Below, piece by piece: positions 22,314 to 34,059 of a stretch of DNA of 64,000 nt. Origin of the DNA: Chalara sp. BL73 (taxonomy: Eukaryota; Ascomycota; Leotiomycetes; Helotiales); assembly GCA_918026815.1 (NCBI GenBank), contig CAKJVC010000042.1, forward strand, positions 62,001 through 126,000, read 5' to 3'. Made by a program: the position numbers and the translations under genes. The number at the start of each line of letters is the position of its first letter. Position 1 is the stretch's first letter. The notes below the pieces were generated by a model. The model made no database searches, was not told the origin of the DNA, and saw only the letters and a list, made by a program, of their open reading frames with translations.

Positions 22314-23145
22314 ATGGTAGGAGAGACCACTAGAAGCGGACCGAGACCACTGGCTGATCGCATTTTAGTCGGCCCAAAACTCGGCGGGGATTCAGACATT
22401 GCTTGAGGTAAACTTTCCCCCATTATGCAGGCGGAGATATTGTTGGAGTGACCATCAGCGAGTGTTAGAGAGATAAGTTCCCAGGATGGTGCTGACTTGC
22501 GCAGGCGGAGAAAGATGCTAGCAAGATTGTTCAGAGAGGTATGATTCCTGTTCGATATTCATTGCGAAGATACTAACTCTGCTGCAGCAAGAGAATGTGA
22601 GTTATCCAACAATGCGCCATATTAGCGCAAGCCATGCAAAGACTGTGCCAGCAAAGTTAACAGCCAGACTAGACCGCACGAAGAAGGTAAAGGAAGCCAG
22701 AGACGAAGCAAAGAAAGAGGTCGATGCCTATCGAAAGGAGAAAGATGAAGACTTTAAGAAGTTTGAGGCTGAGGTACGAACATATTGTTTTTACATCTTG
22801 TGGTTGGGGGCTTGGTATCAGAGAGGAGGGGTTCCCATGCAAGCCGTACATGAAGTTGATGAAGGCCTCATGGCTCATACGGACCTTGCTGCTCGCTTCG
22901 ACCTTTCTTCTTCAAGGACTTTATTGCCTAATTCGTTGACTATTCAAGAATGTATTCTAACTATTACGCAGCACACAAGCGGAAATAAGAAAGCAGAAGA
23001 TGATGCCAGCAAGGACGCTGAATTCAAGATCAAGGAGATCAAGAGCGCTGGGTCAAAGGGGCAGGACAAGGTAGTTAAGGACTTGCTGGAAGCTATTTGG
23101 AACCCTAAGCCCATTGCACCAGAGCGGATTGAGGTTCCAAAATAA
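22314..23145 (+). CDS. VMA10: V-type ATPase subunit G (VMA10), 6 exons with 9-base microexon
   Basis: Model: 22314-22316, 22369-22407, 22505-22538, 22588-22596, 22673-22773 and 22972-23145; 360 bases, 119 residues, the usual size. Subunit G is part of the peripheral stalk of the vacuolar proton pump. The product begins MSAQNSAGIQTLLEAEKDAS and continues KIVQRAREYRTKKVKEARDE, then GNKKAEDDASKDAE, a conserved coiled-coil pattern. Exon 1 is the ATG only, followed by a 52-base intron. Exon 4 is CAAGAGAAT, nine bases, between CTGCAG and GTGAGT. Intron 2 contains an unused acceptor look-alike (GCAGGCGGAGA near 22428) that mimics the true one at 22501. The longest single ORF here reads through two introns and is not the protein. 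Confidence 0.9.
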
Positions 23146-23598
23146 GGGTCCGACCGTGGGGAAGAACAGAGGGCAGAAGAGGATGAGAAGAGCAAACTGG
23201 CACGGATTGCGAGGGAATTGCCGCTGTGGACTGTTGCTATGTTTTACAGGATCAACCGGCTGAACACAGCTGAGGAAGATGAGTTAGACTAGCATGGCAT
23301 TGGAATTGATATCCCTTGGGTTGGCCAGCTCTTATAATGTGATGGGAGTTGGGTCTTCCCCGCGGGCATAAGCATATTTTCCAATTTCCTTCCTTCTAGA
23401 AAATGTTTAGGAAATTCCCTCGCCATCATTGACTGATTCGCATCATTCTTCATAACTTCGAAATTGAGAGGATAAGTCACATGTTTTCGAAGGCCCTACG
23501 TCACTTCCGCTTGTGAAGAAGCTCAAATCGCCATCGCGACTCCCCAACAATGGCAAAACACAATCAGCATAGCAGACTACAATGCGTACTATTTCTCG
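23146..23598. other. Intergenic
   Basis: 453 bases between the VMA10 stop and the lipase start, carrying VMA10 3' sequence and the lipase promoter. Nothing further seen. Confidence 0.55.
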
Positions 23599-24730
23599 AT
23601 GACATTACTGATAGCTCGTGTAGCTCACACGAGCCCGGTTCTGCGCCATGTTCCACATCGCCAGTTCGTAATGAGGCATCTTGTGAGGGCGGTCTTTTCA
23701 ACATGCTGCCCTTGTTTCGATCGGGCTGGCGCGGAGGATGAGACGACACCGAATAAGGATCCAAGAATTAATGACTTAGGGAGAGCTATTGAGGATGATT
23801 ATGCTACAATTAGAGCTACTTATAGTACTTCAACACCTTCTAATTGGAAAGACGGTTGTGCTAATGGACCCTCAGAAACGCCAAAGCACCCTATTGTCCT
23901 CGCACACGGCCTGTTAGGCTTTGATGAATTCCATGTTGCAGGAAATCTTCTCCCAGGCATACAATACTGGCGTGGGATTACAGAGGCCATGCGCGCGAAT
24001 GGTATTGAGGTAATAACGGCCTCGGTCCCAGCATCCGGCTCCATCGAAGAGCGCGCTCTCAAGCTTGGACAAGATATCGCAGCCAAAGCTAACGGCAAGA
24101 GTGTCAATATAATTGCGCATAGTATGGGCGGGCTTGATGCGCGGTACATGATTTCCCGTCTGCAACCCCCGAATGTCAAAGTTCTCTCCTTGACCACTGT
24201 TGCGACGCCGCATCGTGGGAGTGCATTTGCGGACTTTTGCTTTCATGAAATAGGGCCAAAACACTTACCTAGGCTATATCAATTTGTGGAGCAGCTGGGA
24301 TTGAGTACTGGCGCCTTTAGTCAATTAACAACAAGGTATATGAGAGAGGAATTTAACCCTAAGACACCAGATGCTGAAGGGGTACGATATTTCTCATACG
24401 GAGCCATGGCGAAGCCACGGTGGTGGAGTGCCTTTCACAGCCCACAGAAAGTGGTTGAGAGGGCGGAGGGTGCAAATGATGGGTTGGTCAGCGTCAATAG
24501 CTCAAAATGGGGAATGTACAAAGGGACTTTGGTAGATGTTACACATCTGGATATGATCAATTGGACGAATCGAATACGTTGGTGGTTTTGGACGGCTCTG
24601 GGAAATCAGAGGAAGTAAGTATTTATACCGGCCAGAGATTCCGAGGCCTATTTGCTAAGCAGTAGACAGATTCAACGCTATTGCGCTCTACCTCGACATT
24701 GCGGATATGCTGGCGAAGGAAGGCTTATGA
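23599..24730 (+). CDS. Alpha/beta-hydrolase lipase, TGL2-like
   Basis: Model: 23599-24614 and 24670-24730, 358 residues, with a 55-base intron. The protein resembles the family of yeast mitochondrial triacylglycerol lipase Tgl2. HGLLGFDE (about 103) is the oxyanion-hole region. AHSMGG carries the nucleophile Ser at about 175. The likely acid is in ANDGLVSVNS and the His in DVTHLDMINW. The basic, Cys-containing N-terminus could be a mitochondrial targeting sequence, but this is inference. An ATG at 23583 is in another frame and stops at once, so 23599 is preferred; an internal Met at residue 25 is an alternative start. The second exon supplies the conserved tail ending ADMLAKEGL. Confidence 0.85.
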
Positions 24731-25152
24731 TACCCAAGACGAAAGCTTCCAACTATAGACGTGAAATCGTCGGGACTGTGCTAGACTATCCAGATAACTC
24801 ATAATTCATAATTACATTATGAATCTCTCTATCCTAAGTCTCCCCAGAACTGCCCAAGTTAACTTTTTTGGCTGCGAAGAGATGATATCACATACTATTA
24901 GAATATGTTTATCAATAGGAGGATCCGCTTTTCCTAGGTCTTTCTAATGCTGCACTGCGCTAGCCCATGTATCACGGTAAAGGTCCATGTCTATCCAGGA
25001 ATAAATGCCTGGCACTTCCCATTCAAGGCTCTGCGGTCATGCTTCATGTTCCACCTGCTTGGCGTCTATACCATGCGAGACCAAGTCCTTCCCCTTATAA
25101 GTTGTAGCCCAACCGTTCAGGTATTATTTGTATTCACTTTCTATAAATCTCC
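24731..25152. other. Intergenic, convergent 3' ends
   Basis: 422 bases between the lipase and alcohol dehydrogenase stop codons; no gene seen. Confidence 0.55.
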
Positions 25153-26291
25153 TCATACTCCAAGGGCGTCAGCGTGCTTCTTATTCCTCAGCACATATCT
25201 ATACCGAGCATTCCCATCCTCCATATCAACGATCGCCTTATTAGCCTGGTCCATATCCCTCACCTCAATCCAAGGCTTGATCCCTTTACTATACGCAAAC
25301 TCTAACATGTCCTGGATATCCTTCGGGCTCCCAATAGAACTACCACCCATCTTACACCCCTTCGCAATCAAAGAAAACGCCGAGAACGCAGGAATCTTAT
25401 CCTCCGGCGCGCCAACCTGGATGAACTCACCATTTGTCCTTAGCAGTCTGAAGCACTGCGACAACGGCATATCTGGGCCCGAGATGGTGGAGACGAGCAG
25501 GTCCAGCGTACGGGTATTTTTCTTCGCCCAATTTTTGTCCTCTCCGGTGGCGATGAATCGGTCCGCGCCCATCTTCTTCGCGTCCTCTGCCTTACTACTC
25601 GACCGCGAAATAGCCACAACCTCATCACAACCTAGAGCTTTCGCCCACAGCAGTCCAAAATGTCCCAGCCCACCAATACCCACAATACCTACCCGCTTTC
25701 CGGGACCTGCCCCTGCATTCCTCAAGGGATTCCAGACCGTAACACCACCACAAAGCATAGGTGCCGCCTCCGCCATACTCATCCCATCCGGAATTCTCAC
25801 CACGAAATGCGCTGGAACACGACAGTAATCAGCGTAGCCGCCGTATGATTTGGAACCGTCAGCGTATTTGCTGTTATAGGTGCCGACAAGACCCCTCTCG
25901 CAGTACTGCTCTTTCCCTTCTTTGCAGGCCCCGCATTGGCGACAGGAGCTTGATTGTGCCCCAACACCAACCCGGTCGCCCAGTTTGATGCGGGAGACGC
26001 TCTTGCCGACCTTGACAGCTGTGCCGACGATCTCGTGGCCGACGCAGCAGGGGTACATAGTTGGTCCCTTTTCCAATGTTAGTAGGATTTCGGCGAAGAG
26101 GTAGGAGATGTAAATACCCATCCAGAGCGCAAGGTATGTATATCACTACCACAGATCCCACAATGGGTGATCTTGATATCGACGTCGTCTTCTGCCCATG
26201 TCTTTGGCTCGTATTCCTGCCATACGAGCTTTCCCGTGGCCGATTCCTTGTCCTGGCCCATCCAGCCCTGGAACTTGTAATCTGTGGTCAT
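25153..26291 (-). CDS. Zinc-dependent alcohol dehydrogenase, cinnamyl-alcohol/ADH6 type
   Basis: Model: complement of 25153-26067 and 26118-26291, 362 residues; the 50-base intron has a perfect CTACTAAC branch site. This MDR-family enzyme is expected to be NADPH-dependent and to interconvert aldehydes and alcohols. Catalytic-zinc ligands lie in HCGICGSDIH (Cys about 47) and GHEIVG. The structural zinc site is CRQCGACKEGKEQYC, and the Rossmann motif is GIGGLGHFG. I chose the Met starting MTTDYKF because it matches the family. An upstream in-frame Met at 26408 would add 39 Ser-rich residues, and this choice is open. Physiological substrate unknown. Confidence 0.88.
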
Positions 26292-29200
26292 CTTGTCTTT
26301 CGTTTGCTCTTTCACATGCTTGCTTGCAGTTGATGATGATGATGATGGAGAGAGGTGCTGAGAAACGGCTGAGATTCGATTTCGAGCTGTTGATGAAGAG
26401 GCAGACATGGCTTCTATATATGCAAATAGATAAACCAAAAAAAGTATAAGGTGTTGGTACAAGATGCTTTGTGGATCTATGATCTTAGCGATTGGTACTC
26501 GAAAGTTAATGCCGAACAGATATGCTCCCTGGACCGTGGAGGTTTCTAAACTCCTATCTAGAGGCTCATAAAGCCGGCACTTTCCCGTAGTATTTTGATT
26601 CTGTCCAAGGTAATAGATTTGCTTCAGCTATTGCTAGCTTTGCCCCGCCTTGGAACCGGCTGTTGATATCCAGAACTGGAATATGTCAAGCTGTCGATGA
26701 CGCTGTGGGAACCCTCTTCTCTCGAAAATTTGCTCGCGGGTTTTGATTTAGTAGGTTTTGCTCTCCTAAAATTGATGAATCAAATCCAAGATGGACAAAA
26801 ACAACGTACAATAGACATGCTTGTAATATCAAGGGCAGGAAGTGAGGATCTTTACGTTCAATACTTGGCATATGCTTGTGAAGCGGGTGTAGTTTACCGA
26901 GGCCCGAGCCTAGGTTGACCCAGACGTCAGTTCAACGATATGATATTGTTTATTTCTATGCTCACTGAACTCAGAAGTTATTTATTAAAGAATGCGACTA
27001 GTCCTAGTGTAGATAAACCTCAGAGCCTAATATGTACGACGATGATGACTTTAAGAGAAGAATGACAGGCTATCTTAGCATGAAGAAAATGCATTGAGTC
27101 ACGAAGTTCTACCAGGCATGAAGTGCAAACCATGAACCATCTAGCATGCATATTGTTCAGGCTGAAAAGCAACCAACTCGTAGGTAATGGACGACGATCC
27201 CGGACTAATGACCTTGAACAAAGGTTGTATGTTACGAATCTCCATCTGTTGTTCCTGCATTAGCTCCAGTGCCATGGAGACTGTCCCGTTCACGTAAGCA
27301 CCCAATTTCAACCTCTTAGGTCGATACCTTTATAGACTCCATCTCTTAGGACGCACAGCATCAAAGCCAACATTAGTATGTATAAGAAATCAGTTAAAAG
27401 AAAGGTAGGAACCTTCTGCACTCTCCTCCGCTGCTCGATTTTGACGCCATTGAACTATGCTTCGGATGCTAGCACTTCCAGCACAAATTGATATATCTCC
27501 CTCCGAGACTATTCCAATTTCAAGACTAGAAAAGAGTATTAGAATCAGAAATAACATCAATAGGGCTTTGACATCGAGGGAAATTTCTACCATGAAGACA
27601 AATCCAACAGTCATGACAGAGGGTACTGACCTCACCATTTCATGAATGAGATGCATATTGAGATTATTGAAGGTCACAAAAATCAATCCTGCAAGACTAG
27701 AAAGTGCTCGAAGCAATAGCCGCATCAGCGATCAACTTCGGTTCTTGTGAGACCACAAATCTTGCCCTAGCTGAATATGATAGACACGATCCCTACTGTG
27801 TTTTGGTATGGGAGCACGAGATGCACTTCGTTGTAGCTACTCAACCTGCGACCACTTATCCCTTTTAGGATTCTGCTTTCCAAACATTGCCCTTTGCCGC
27901 TTTTGTCCAGGCTTCAGAAGTATGTTGTAGTATGTGGCTCCAGATATGTCGATTAACTTTGCTGGTATTGCCGAGTAAGTACAACTTGTTTTTCAATACT
28001 TGCTACACCCATAACGTGTGACACAAGGCTAGCATGGCTTTACTCCACCTTTACAATCTTTGAAACTAACTAGGAGTTACACCTTAATATAGTAGCTGAG
28101 CCTCACGATCTAATTGGCAATACCATTGTAGCTCAGTTTTCCTAGGTTGATAAGTGCCAAGGGAAGACCACTCATAATGCTATCGCCATGGGTTAGGAAG
28201 CATGACTCTGAAATACCCGCCTAGGCATGGGATGTAGATAGGTACACTATCGTCCGGTTCGATGTCTCAGGTCTCGAAACTGATAATGAACGCCGGAGTA
28301 CCCATGCCTCAAAATAAATGGTATCAGAAACCTGTTGCAAGCCCATGAGGCATGTGGGAGTAGCTTCCCTGAAAATCCCCACTCTCTAAACGCAGCACGC
28401 ACCATCAGCCCATTTCCTCTCATCCAACCACTTACACAAGATGCTGGTCATCCAGCTCAACAACAAACTCAGTCGATCCGCGAACAGCCAATGCGTAAGC
28501 GCTCTTCCTTCTCTCGAGGAGGATGACCCTAGACCTCTCGGGCTGTGAGAGTGAAACGAGGAGCTGCCAACTCCGCTATTCCAGCTGGGAGCCCGCGCCG
28601 CAGCACTAATTATCAGTGATCGTGTACGGCGGGATCGCCTATACCAGAAAACAGTGCCGGGGCCGCCAGAGGAGAAAGGCACACGCCCACTGTCGATTGC
28701 AACTGGAGAATGAGACTGATTAGCACGGAGCATGACGCTGGGCGTGGCCCCCCGTTGGTTTGCTCGCTTTGTATGGTGTTATTGTCAATAGAACTATCAA
28801 ATGGGAATATGCGGACGAAGGCTTGTTCTCCATAACTCACTAATGTGCCATCGCTCTGACAGCGTAGCCCATGGCTGTTGGCTGCCGAGATCGTACGCAA
28901 GCAAGCTGATCTCTGATACATTCAGTTTACGATTCAAGGCATATGTCATTGGAAGCTTGGGAACCCGGTGGGACATCCCACCCTCGTGCCAGCCTTCGGG
29001 ACCAGCCCTGAGGGCTAAATCAACGAGATACTTTGGACCAGGCTATTTGATAGGCTCATTAAGAAGCATTGAGGCTTCCAAACCCTGCCTGCGTTCTGAA
29101 TTTGCTGGAGGTGACACTGAGGCGGAGAGGAAGAATGCGAAAAGTGCTGGTGTTGTAAGGAAGTTGTGGAATCAAGCCCGAGTATCGGAATATTTCTCCT

Positions 29201-29577
29201 TTTATTGCTTGCGCCTTTCCTTTTGCTAGTACCTCTATTTCAAGTGAAGAAACTTCTCCCACTCAGTGTTTACATCAATGTGCTGTTCTTCCTCCAAAAT
29301 TATCTAGGCTTCGGATAGGTGAGACCTTGGAAAGCCATTGATATATTTTCAGTTCTTATCTAATGTAGCTATAAATGCTCAACGCCTGCTAATAATTTGA
29401 CGCTAAATGCAACGCATGAATGGTATGCGATATCTGTCCTTCTCTCATATCGTCTAGAGACATAATCTCCCTTGCTTCCTGCCTCGTTTCAACATTTGAT
29501 GCTTCTCTGAGCCCAGTTCAGTCTTCGGGCATTCCAATGATCATACTCTCCGCAGTGTTTATAGTTGTCCTCTATAG
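26292..29577. other. 3.3 kb without a convincing gene
   Basis: The left end holds the alcohol dehydrogenase promoter and a short GAT repeat near 26330-26345. A 111-codon minus ORF at 27390-27725 has two hydrophobic stretches and a possible intron inside, but no family I recognise. Other ORFs (28386-28733, 28801-29229) look like chance. No transposase, LTR or tRNA signature was seen. Confidence 0.5.
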
Positions 29578-30682
29578 TTAGTGCCCAATCGCCTTCTCAC
29601 TGCTTGCCCTCCCACTACTCCCACCCTTCGTTGCTTCGTCTATGCTCGCATTACTCCTCGTGCTTAGCCCTGTCCCCTTGCGCTGGCTGAGTGCTTTTTG
29701 CCACCTCTTCTTATTAATACCCGGCGTGCCTTCACCATCCAGCCCCAACACCTCTCTCAGCTCCGGAATCTCCGCATGATCCCTCGTATTCCGCATCCTA
29801 TGGCACCACGTCACCCTTTTCTCCTCTCCTTCACCTGTGCTCAAGGCCCCATTTGTATTTCCATTTCCAAGCTGCTTGTCCGTTTCTGTCAATGGGCTGC
29901 TCATTGGCGTATTCTCATTCACAGGCTCGAACAGGAATTCTCCGCCCACCTGCGCCATATCGCCTGCCTGAAACACACGACCATCTGCTATGTGCTTCAC
30001 GCCCTGCGCAATACTCTGCGCCATGCCTAATAAAGTGCCTCGCCTCTGATAATCTGGCCGCTCGCCCATTGTTAGGGTGCGCTGCATGCTAAGCTGCGAG
30101 TATAGCGCACGCGTGGGATCGGTGTAAATGGGAAACGGGCAGTTGAGGTCTTCTTGGTATTTTTGGATGAATGATGCGGCGCCGCAGCCAATAATGGCGA
30201 TAAATGTGGGAGTGGGGAGCTGGAGGAGGGAGTCGGTTGTTATGCTGTTTGCGAGGGTGCGAATGTATTCTTTGCAGTTCTGTTGTTTCTATTAGCGGTC
30301 CTTTTCTTTACAAAGAGGGGAGAAGGAGGCATACACCGCAGAAGAAATGTCGTATAAAGATTACCAACACCCTCCTTGCCACGTTCGGGCCTGTATATAT
30401 GCTTTTAAAAGGAACCGCCCTGCCCTCGCTATCCAAGACGTTAATATCTGCTATCTTGTTTAGCATTTCCTGGGAGGGTATCTCGTTGTTGGTGTTGAGA
30501 TCTCCTGTGAATTCGACTGGAGACTGAACTTCACCGCCGCTGTGTGGTTGGACGCTAGAAGTGTCGAGCTTTGGGGGATCGCAGCCGCAGTCTTCATCTT
30601 TCCCTTTAGCAGGGATGTTTTCTTTCTCATGTGCCGGTTGTGTTTCTGGCGGCGTTGGGTTATCGGAGAGGGTTACCGCCAT
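29578..30682 (-). CDS. Thioredoxin-fold AhpC/TSA-type (PRXL2/AAED1-like) protein
   Basis: Model: complement of 29578-30279 and 30335-30682, 349 residues; the intron is 55 bases. The N-terminal 70 residues are Pro/Glu/Asp-rich and disordered. The thioredoxin-like domain starts around FTGDL and continues through INVLDSEGRAVPFKSIY and VIFIRHFFCGNCKEYIRTL, with a CGNC pair at 115-118 spanning the splice junction. It continues with TFIAIIGCGAASFIQKYQ and CPFPIYTDPTRALYSQL. This is the AhpC-TSA_2 group, related to peroxiredoxin-like 2 proteins and presumed redox active. The C-terminal 100 residues are charged and Ser/Gly/Thr-rich. Exact activity is not established for fungal members. Confidence 0.8.
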
Positions 30683-32018
30683 GCTGGGCGAAGAGCTCTG
30701 AAGGTGGGTGTAGGTGTGGGTATGGTTATAGTTATGGTAGTTGTCAATAATTCAGGATAGTGATAAGCGTAGTGAGTATGAGAGGGTGAGAGTTCTCTAT
30801 TTCCATATGTTACAGTTATAAGGATATAATTGAATTGGAAGTAAAGGGTGGGAGAGGTTCTTTGCTGTCTTTTGGTGAATTGGGTTTGAGCACGGTTTCA
30901 AGATGTGGAGAGCTTTCCCCTTCGTCGGTGGCGTATTTAAAGCATCTTGATTGGTGAATTCGGGTCTGTGAACATCCATTTAAGGAACCTTATTTCAACC
31001 TAGTTTGATTGATATATTAGTAATCATCACGCAGTTGGACGCGCGCTTCCTCCCGTCTTTTTTGTCCTGATGTTCTAATTAATTGTTGTTATTTGTCTTC
31101 TTCCGCGATCGAAATGATGTTACATTTCTCATCGTCTCTCCCACATAAGGTTTCTTTTGTTTTGCTCTACCTTTTTTCTCGACCTTCCGGTGGGACCTAT
31201 TGGCGCTTGGTGGAGGCGAGTGTCTCAATCCGAAATCAGGATTTCCACACTTTTCAGCGGGGCTGTGCTTACGGGAAGAGAGGAACAGTTTCCTGATTCC
31301 ATGTTCATCCATGGTATTGGTGAGTGGCGGCGGCTGTACCCTCTCATAAGCCCAAAGGGTCCAACTGGCACTGAGAGGTAATACATGTCCTGCAGTATTA
31401 TGGGCATGGAAAGACAACGACCCCATGTCGTTCTCTCTTTCGTCTCATTAGAATTTTATGGCTTAGGCAGGCTGAATATAGGTAAAGCAAAAGGCATATG
31501 CAGGTTCCAACAAAAAAAGGGTTGTACAACGCTCAGATATTTAGTTTATCTTCACATCTTTGCAATCATAACTTTAAACCCGCATCTTACGATCTACGTT
31601 TCGATATATACTGCAGCGATAGAGGAGTATCAGAATGCTGAGCACAATTTTATAACAATCAAGCATTACTAAATCGGGAGATTATATGATTTTAACCCGA
31701 AGAAAGCCACAACGTTTCTTTTCATTTAAACATATCTCTTCTTCGTGCTGTTATGATATAATCACCAAAAAGTGCTTTACAGAAACCTGCCTCGCAGTAA
31801 GCAATGTAATACTGCTTCTAGTCAGCTTCACGTATCCTCTGCATGACTATTGAAGATAAGCAGGTCCTTACAATCCATCTCCTTCTAAAGACCTCTAAAG
31901 CCAAATCTATCATCTTTTCTCTCCTTTCTTCCGCATCCTGCACCTTAATATCCTCCCAATTCGCGTTGAATTTCTGCCCCCATAAAAAGAGCGCCTTTGT
32001 AGAGTAGAAACCAGTGAT
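30683..32018. other. Intergenic, 1.3 kb
   Basis: Upstream of the thioredoxin-fold gene there is a G/T-rich simple stretch at about 30703-30740 (GTGTAGGTGTGGGTATGG-like). Beyond it I see no supportable gene; the ORFs at 31079-31426 and 31385-31672 have no coding signature. Confidence 0.5.
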
Positions 32019-32997
32019 TTATACGATCCCAACTTGCAAGGTTGGCGTTGAGCCATTTTCGATTGCGATTATCAAGGATGATAAAGACAGGAGATACCCG
32101 CCAGGAAAGATATAACGGTCGATGAAGTTGTCGACCCTGACCCGGCCCAAATGGAGATGCTGCGATGATTGTGAGGACCCGCTTCTTGCAAACGCCAGAA
32201 CCCTGAGCTTCAACCTTTCATTCCATTTCGGACATTTTGGTGGTAGAAACACAATTAAGAACTACCTACCTCATCATTAAAAGTGATGCCCTGTACCGCA
32301 ATGATTCCATGATTTTTACTCAACAGGTTACTAATCTCTCTGAAGTATCCCTCCAAAACCCTTTCTCCAGCATGCTCTACCATCTCCACACTAAATTCTA
32401 TCGAACCTCTCTCTGGTCTTGGCGTCTTCCGATAATCGCAAAGCAGTACCTCGATAGGATCTTGCAATCCCGCTCCCCTTATTCTCTTCTTACCAATGTT
32501 CTTCTGCTCTACCGATAACGTGGTTACTCTAAAACCTACATCCGGTTTCATTCACAACTTCAATGGCAAGAAGCACCACCCGCCACTAATATCAAGAACA
32601 TGGTGTTCTCTTTTGACACATGCTTTCTCAATGATGTTGTGTACTTTTCTTGTCTGTGCCTCCTCTAACATCTCATCTTTTAGGTTGAAGTCCCGTATTG
32701 GAGACGAGTAACTCATATCGTGGGACAGAAATGCGGCAAACATCGCATTCTTACTGTCATTTGATGGCTCGAAGAGGAGTTTTGGATTCGCAAAATGATC
32801 TAAAGGGAGGTGTTCCTGGGCCCACATTTGTCCCAATTGCCAATATATGTCTTGCTTGAGGATTAGAAGTGATCACCTGGACTAGTCGCGTAGAAACATA
32901 CTAGGACGAGAGCTGCGACGTCATCGCATTCCTGTTCCCCGAGCATAAATGCTTCTAAGAACACCTACCTGTGTTTTAAGTCCTGCGGAAGAGCCAT
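32019..32997 (-). pseudogene. Decayed cyclopropane-fatty-acid synthase-like methyltransferase
   Basis: Family segments occur in the right order on the minus strand but in different frames. They are a start MALPQDLK at 32997, FMLGEQECDDVAALVL, WAQEHLPLDHFANPKLLFEP, then MFAAFLSHDMSYSSPI, HHVLDISGGW (the SAM-binding motif, damaged), VTTLSVEQ, IEVLLCDYR, and finally IDRYIFPGGYLLSL near 32130. Frames break around 32570-32600 (the Gly-rich SAM loop) and again just after. The expected segment between the 'DDVAALVL' and 'NAMFAAFL' blocks is shortened. Intact relatives transfer a methylene or methyl group from SAM to lipid acyl chains. I judge it a pseudogene; unrecognised introns could explain part of the breakage but not the loss inside the SAM motif. 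Confidence 0.65.
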
Positions 32998-34059
32998 TTT
33001 GAAGAGCAGAAGCTGTGAAATCAAGGCAACACACAGGATCAAGGTTTATAGCCAGTCTCGCCCAGACATGTCGACTTTTGATGCATACTATCAGTGATGA
33101 CAGACTCCCACGTAAACATAGTGGCTTTTAGAGGCCAGTATATCCTAGATATCAAGTTCCTCTCCGATATATCTAAGTGACTGATTGGGAGGATTGAACA
33201 CCTATTTAACGAAGAAGAGTAGCTTTCATAATCCCTATTATTTGAGGTACGTACTTTGGGCAGACGGCTCAGTGGCACTTCTCATGCTTGCACCAAAAAA
33301 TATAGGGTTCTTGCGGGCCTTTCATTTTCAAGCACGAGCTCTAGATGGCCATAGGCAAGGTTTAAAAGGATCCCAAGAACGTAAGCGCGACTGGCTACCG
33401 CAAATTAAAGGCTTAATCCAACGTCAGACAAGTCCCGACGCTCAGGTACTGATGGTGGGGGGTGTGCTACCCCTGAGTCAGGATCCTAATCAGGCTAGTT
33501 CCAAGCCACATTAGCGAAAGTCGAAAAGTCATCATACACTTTAAAGTTGAGATTAGCGGAGAATATGCCTTCTGGTCAATGATCACAAGCGAATAGACTA
33601 AGACTGTCTGAACTCGTTGATAGTGGTCATTATCTTATATGCTTATTGAAAACCTGGCACTAGCAATATTGGATGGGGACGAATAGCACTGGGTTATTAC
33701 CGCAAGCTCCACTAAGAGCTGCAAGCCCCCACCTCTCCTGTTGACTATTGGGCTTGAAGCCAAGCTTAGTACATAGCTGACAGCATTCAAACGGATATCA
33801 CCAAATCTTGTTATTGATTTGTCACTTCCCTTCATCGGCAAGGTAGATCTCGAATAAGCACTACTTTTTCAATAGGAAATACAAATATCCTTATAGGCGG
33901 TTTGATTAATAAGGGTGATAAAGCGATAACATTTTTGGGGCCTAGAGGTAAGAGTTGCGCGTTCAGTGGCGCTCTCCGGATTATCGATGGAGGTAAACTT
34001 ACGAGAAATGGGAATTCTAGTTTACACCGTGAACACGTCCAGGTGTAAATGATACAACA
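32998..34059. other. Intergenic between two pseudogenes
   Basis: About 1.06 kb with no gene I can support. ORFs at 33039-33278 and 33185-33514 overlap on opposite strands and look like chance. Confidence 0.45.

Noticed and set aside
22597..23145. 182-codon continuous ORF at VMA10
   Set aside because: It starts inside intron 4 and reads through two introns; only its parts corresponding to exons 5 and 6 match subunit G.
27390..27725. 111-codon minus ORF with hydrophobic segments
   Set aside because: Possible small membrane protein, but no family match and no consistent exon model.
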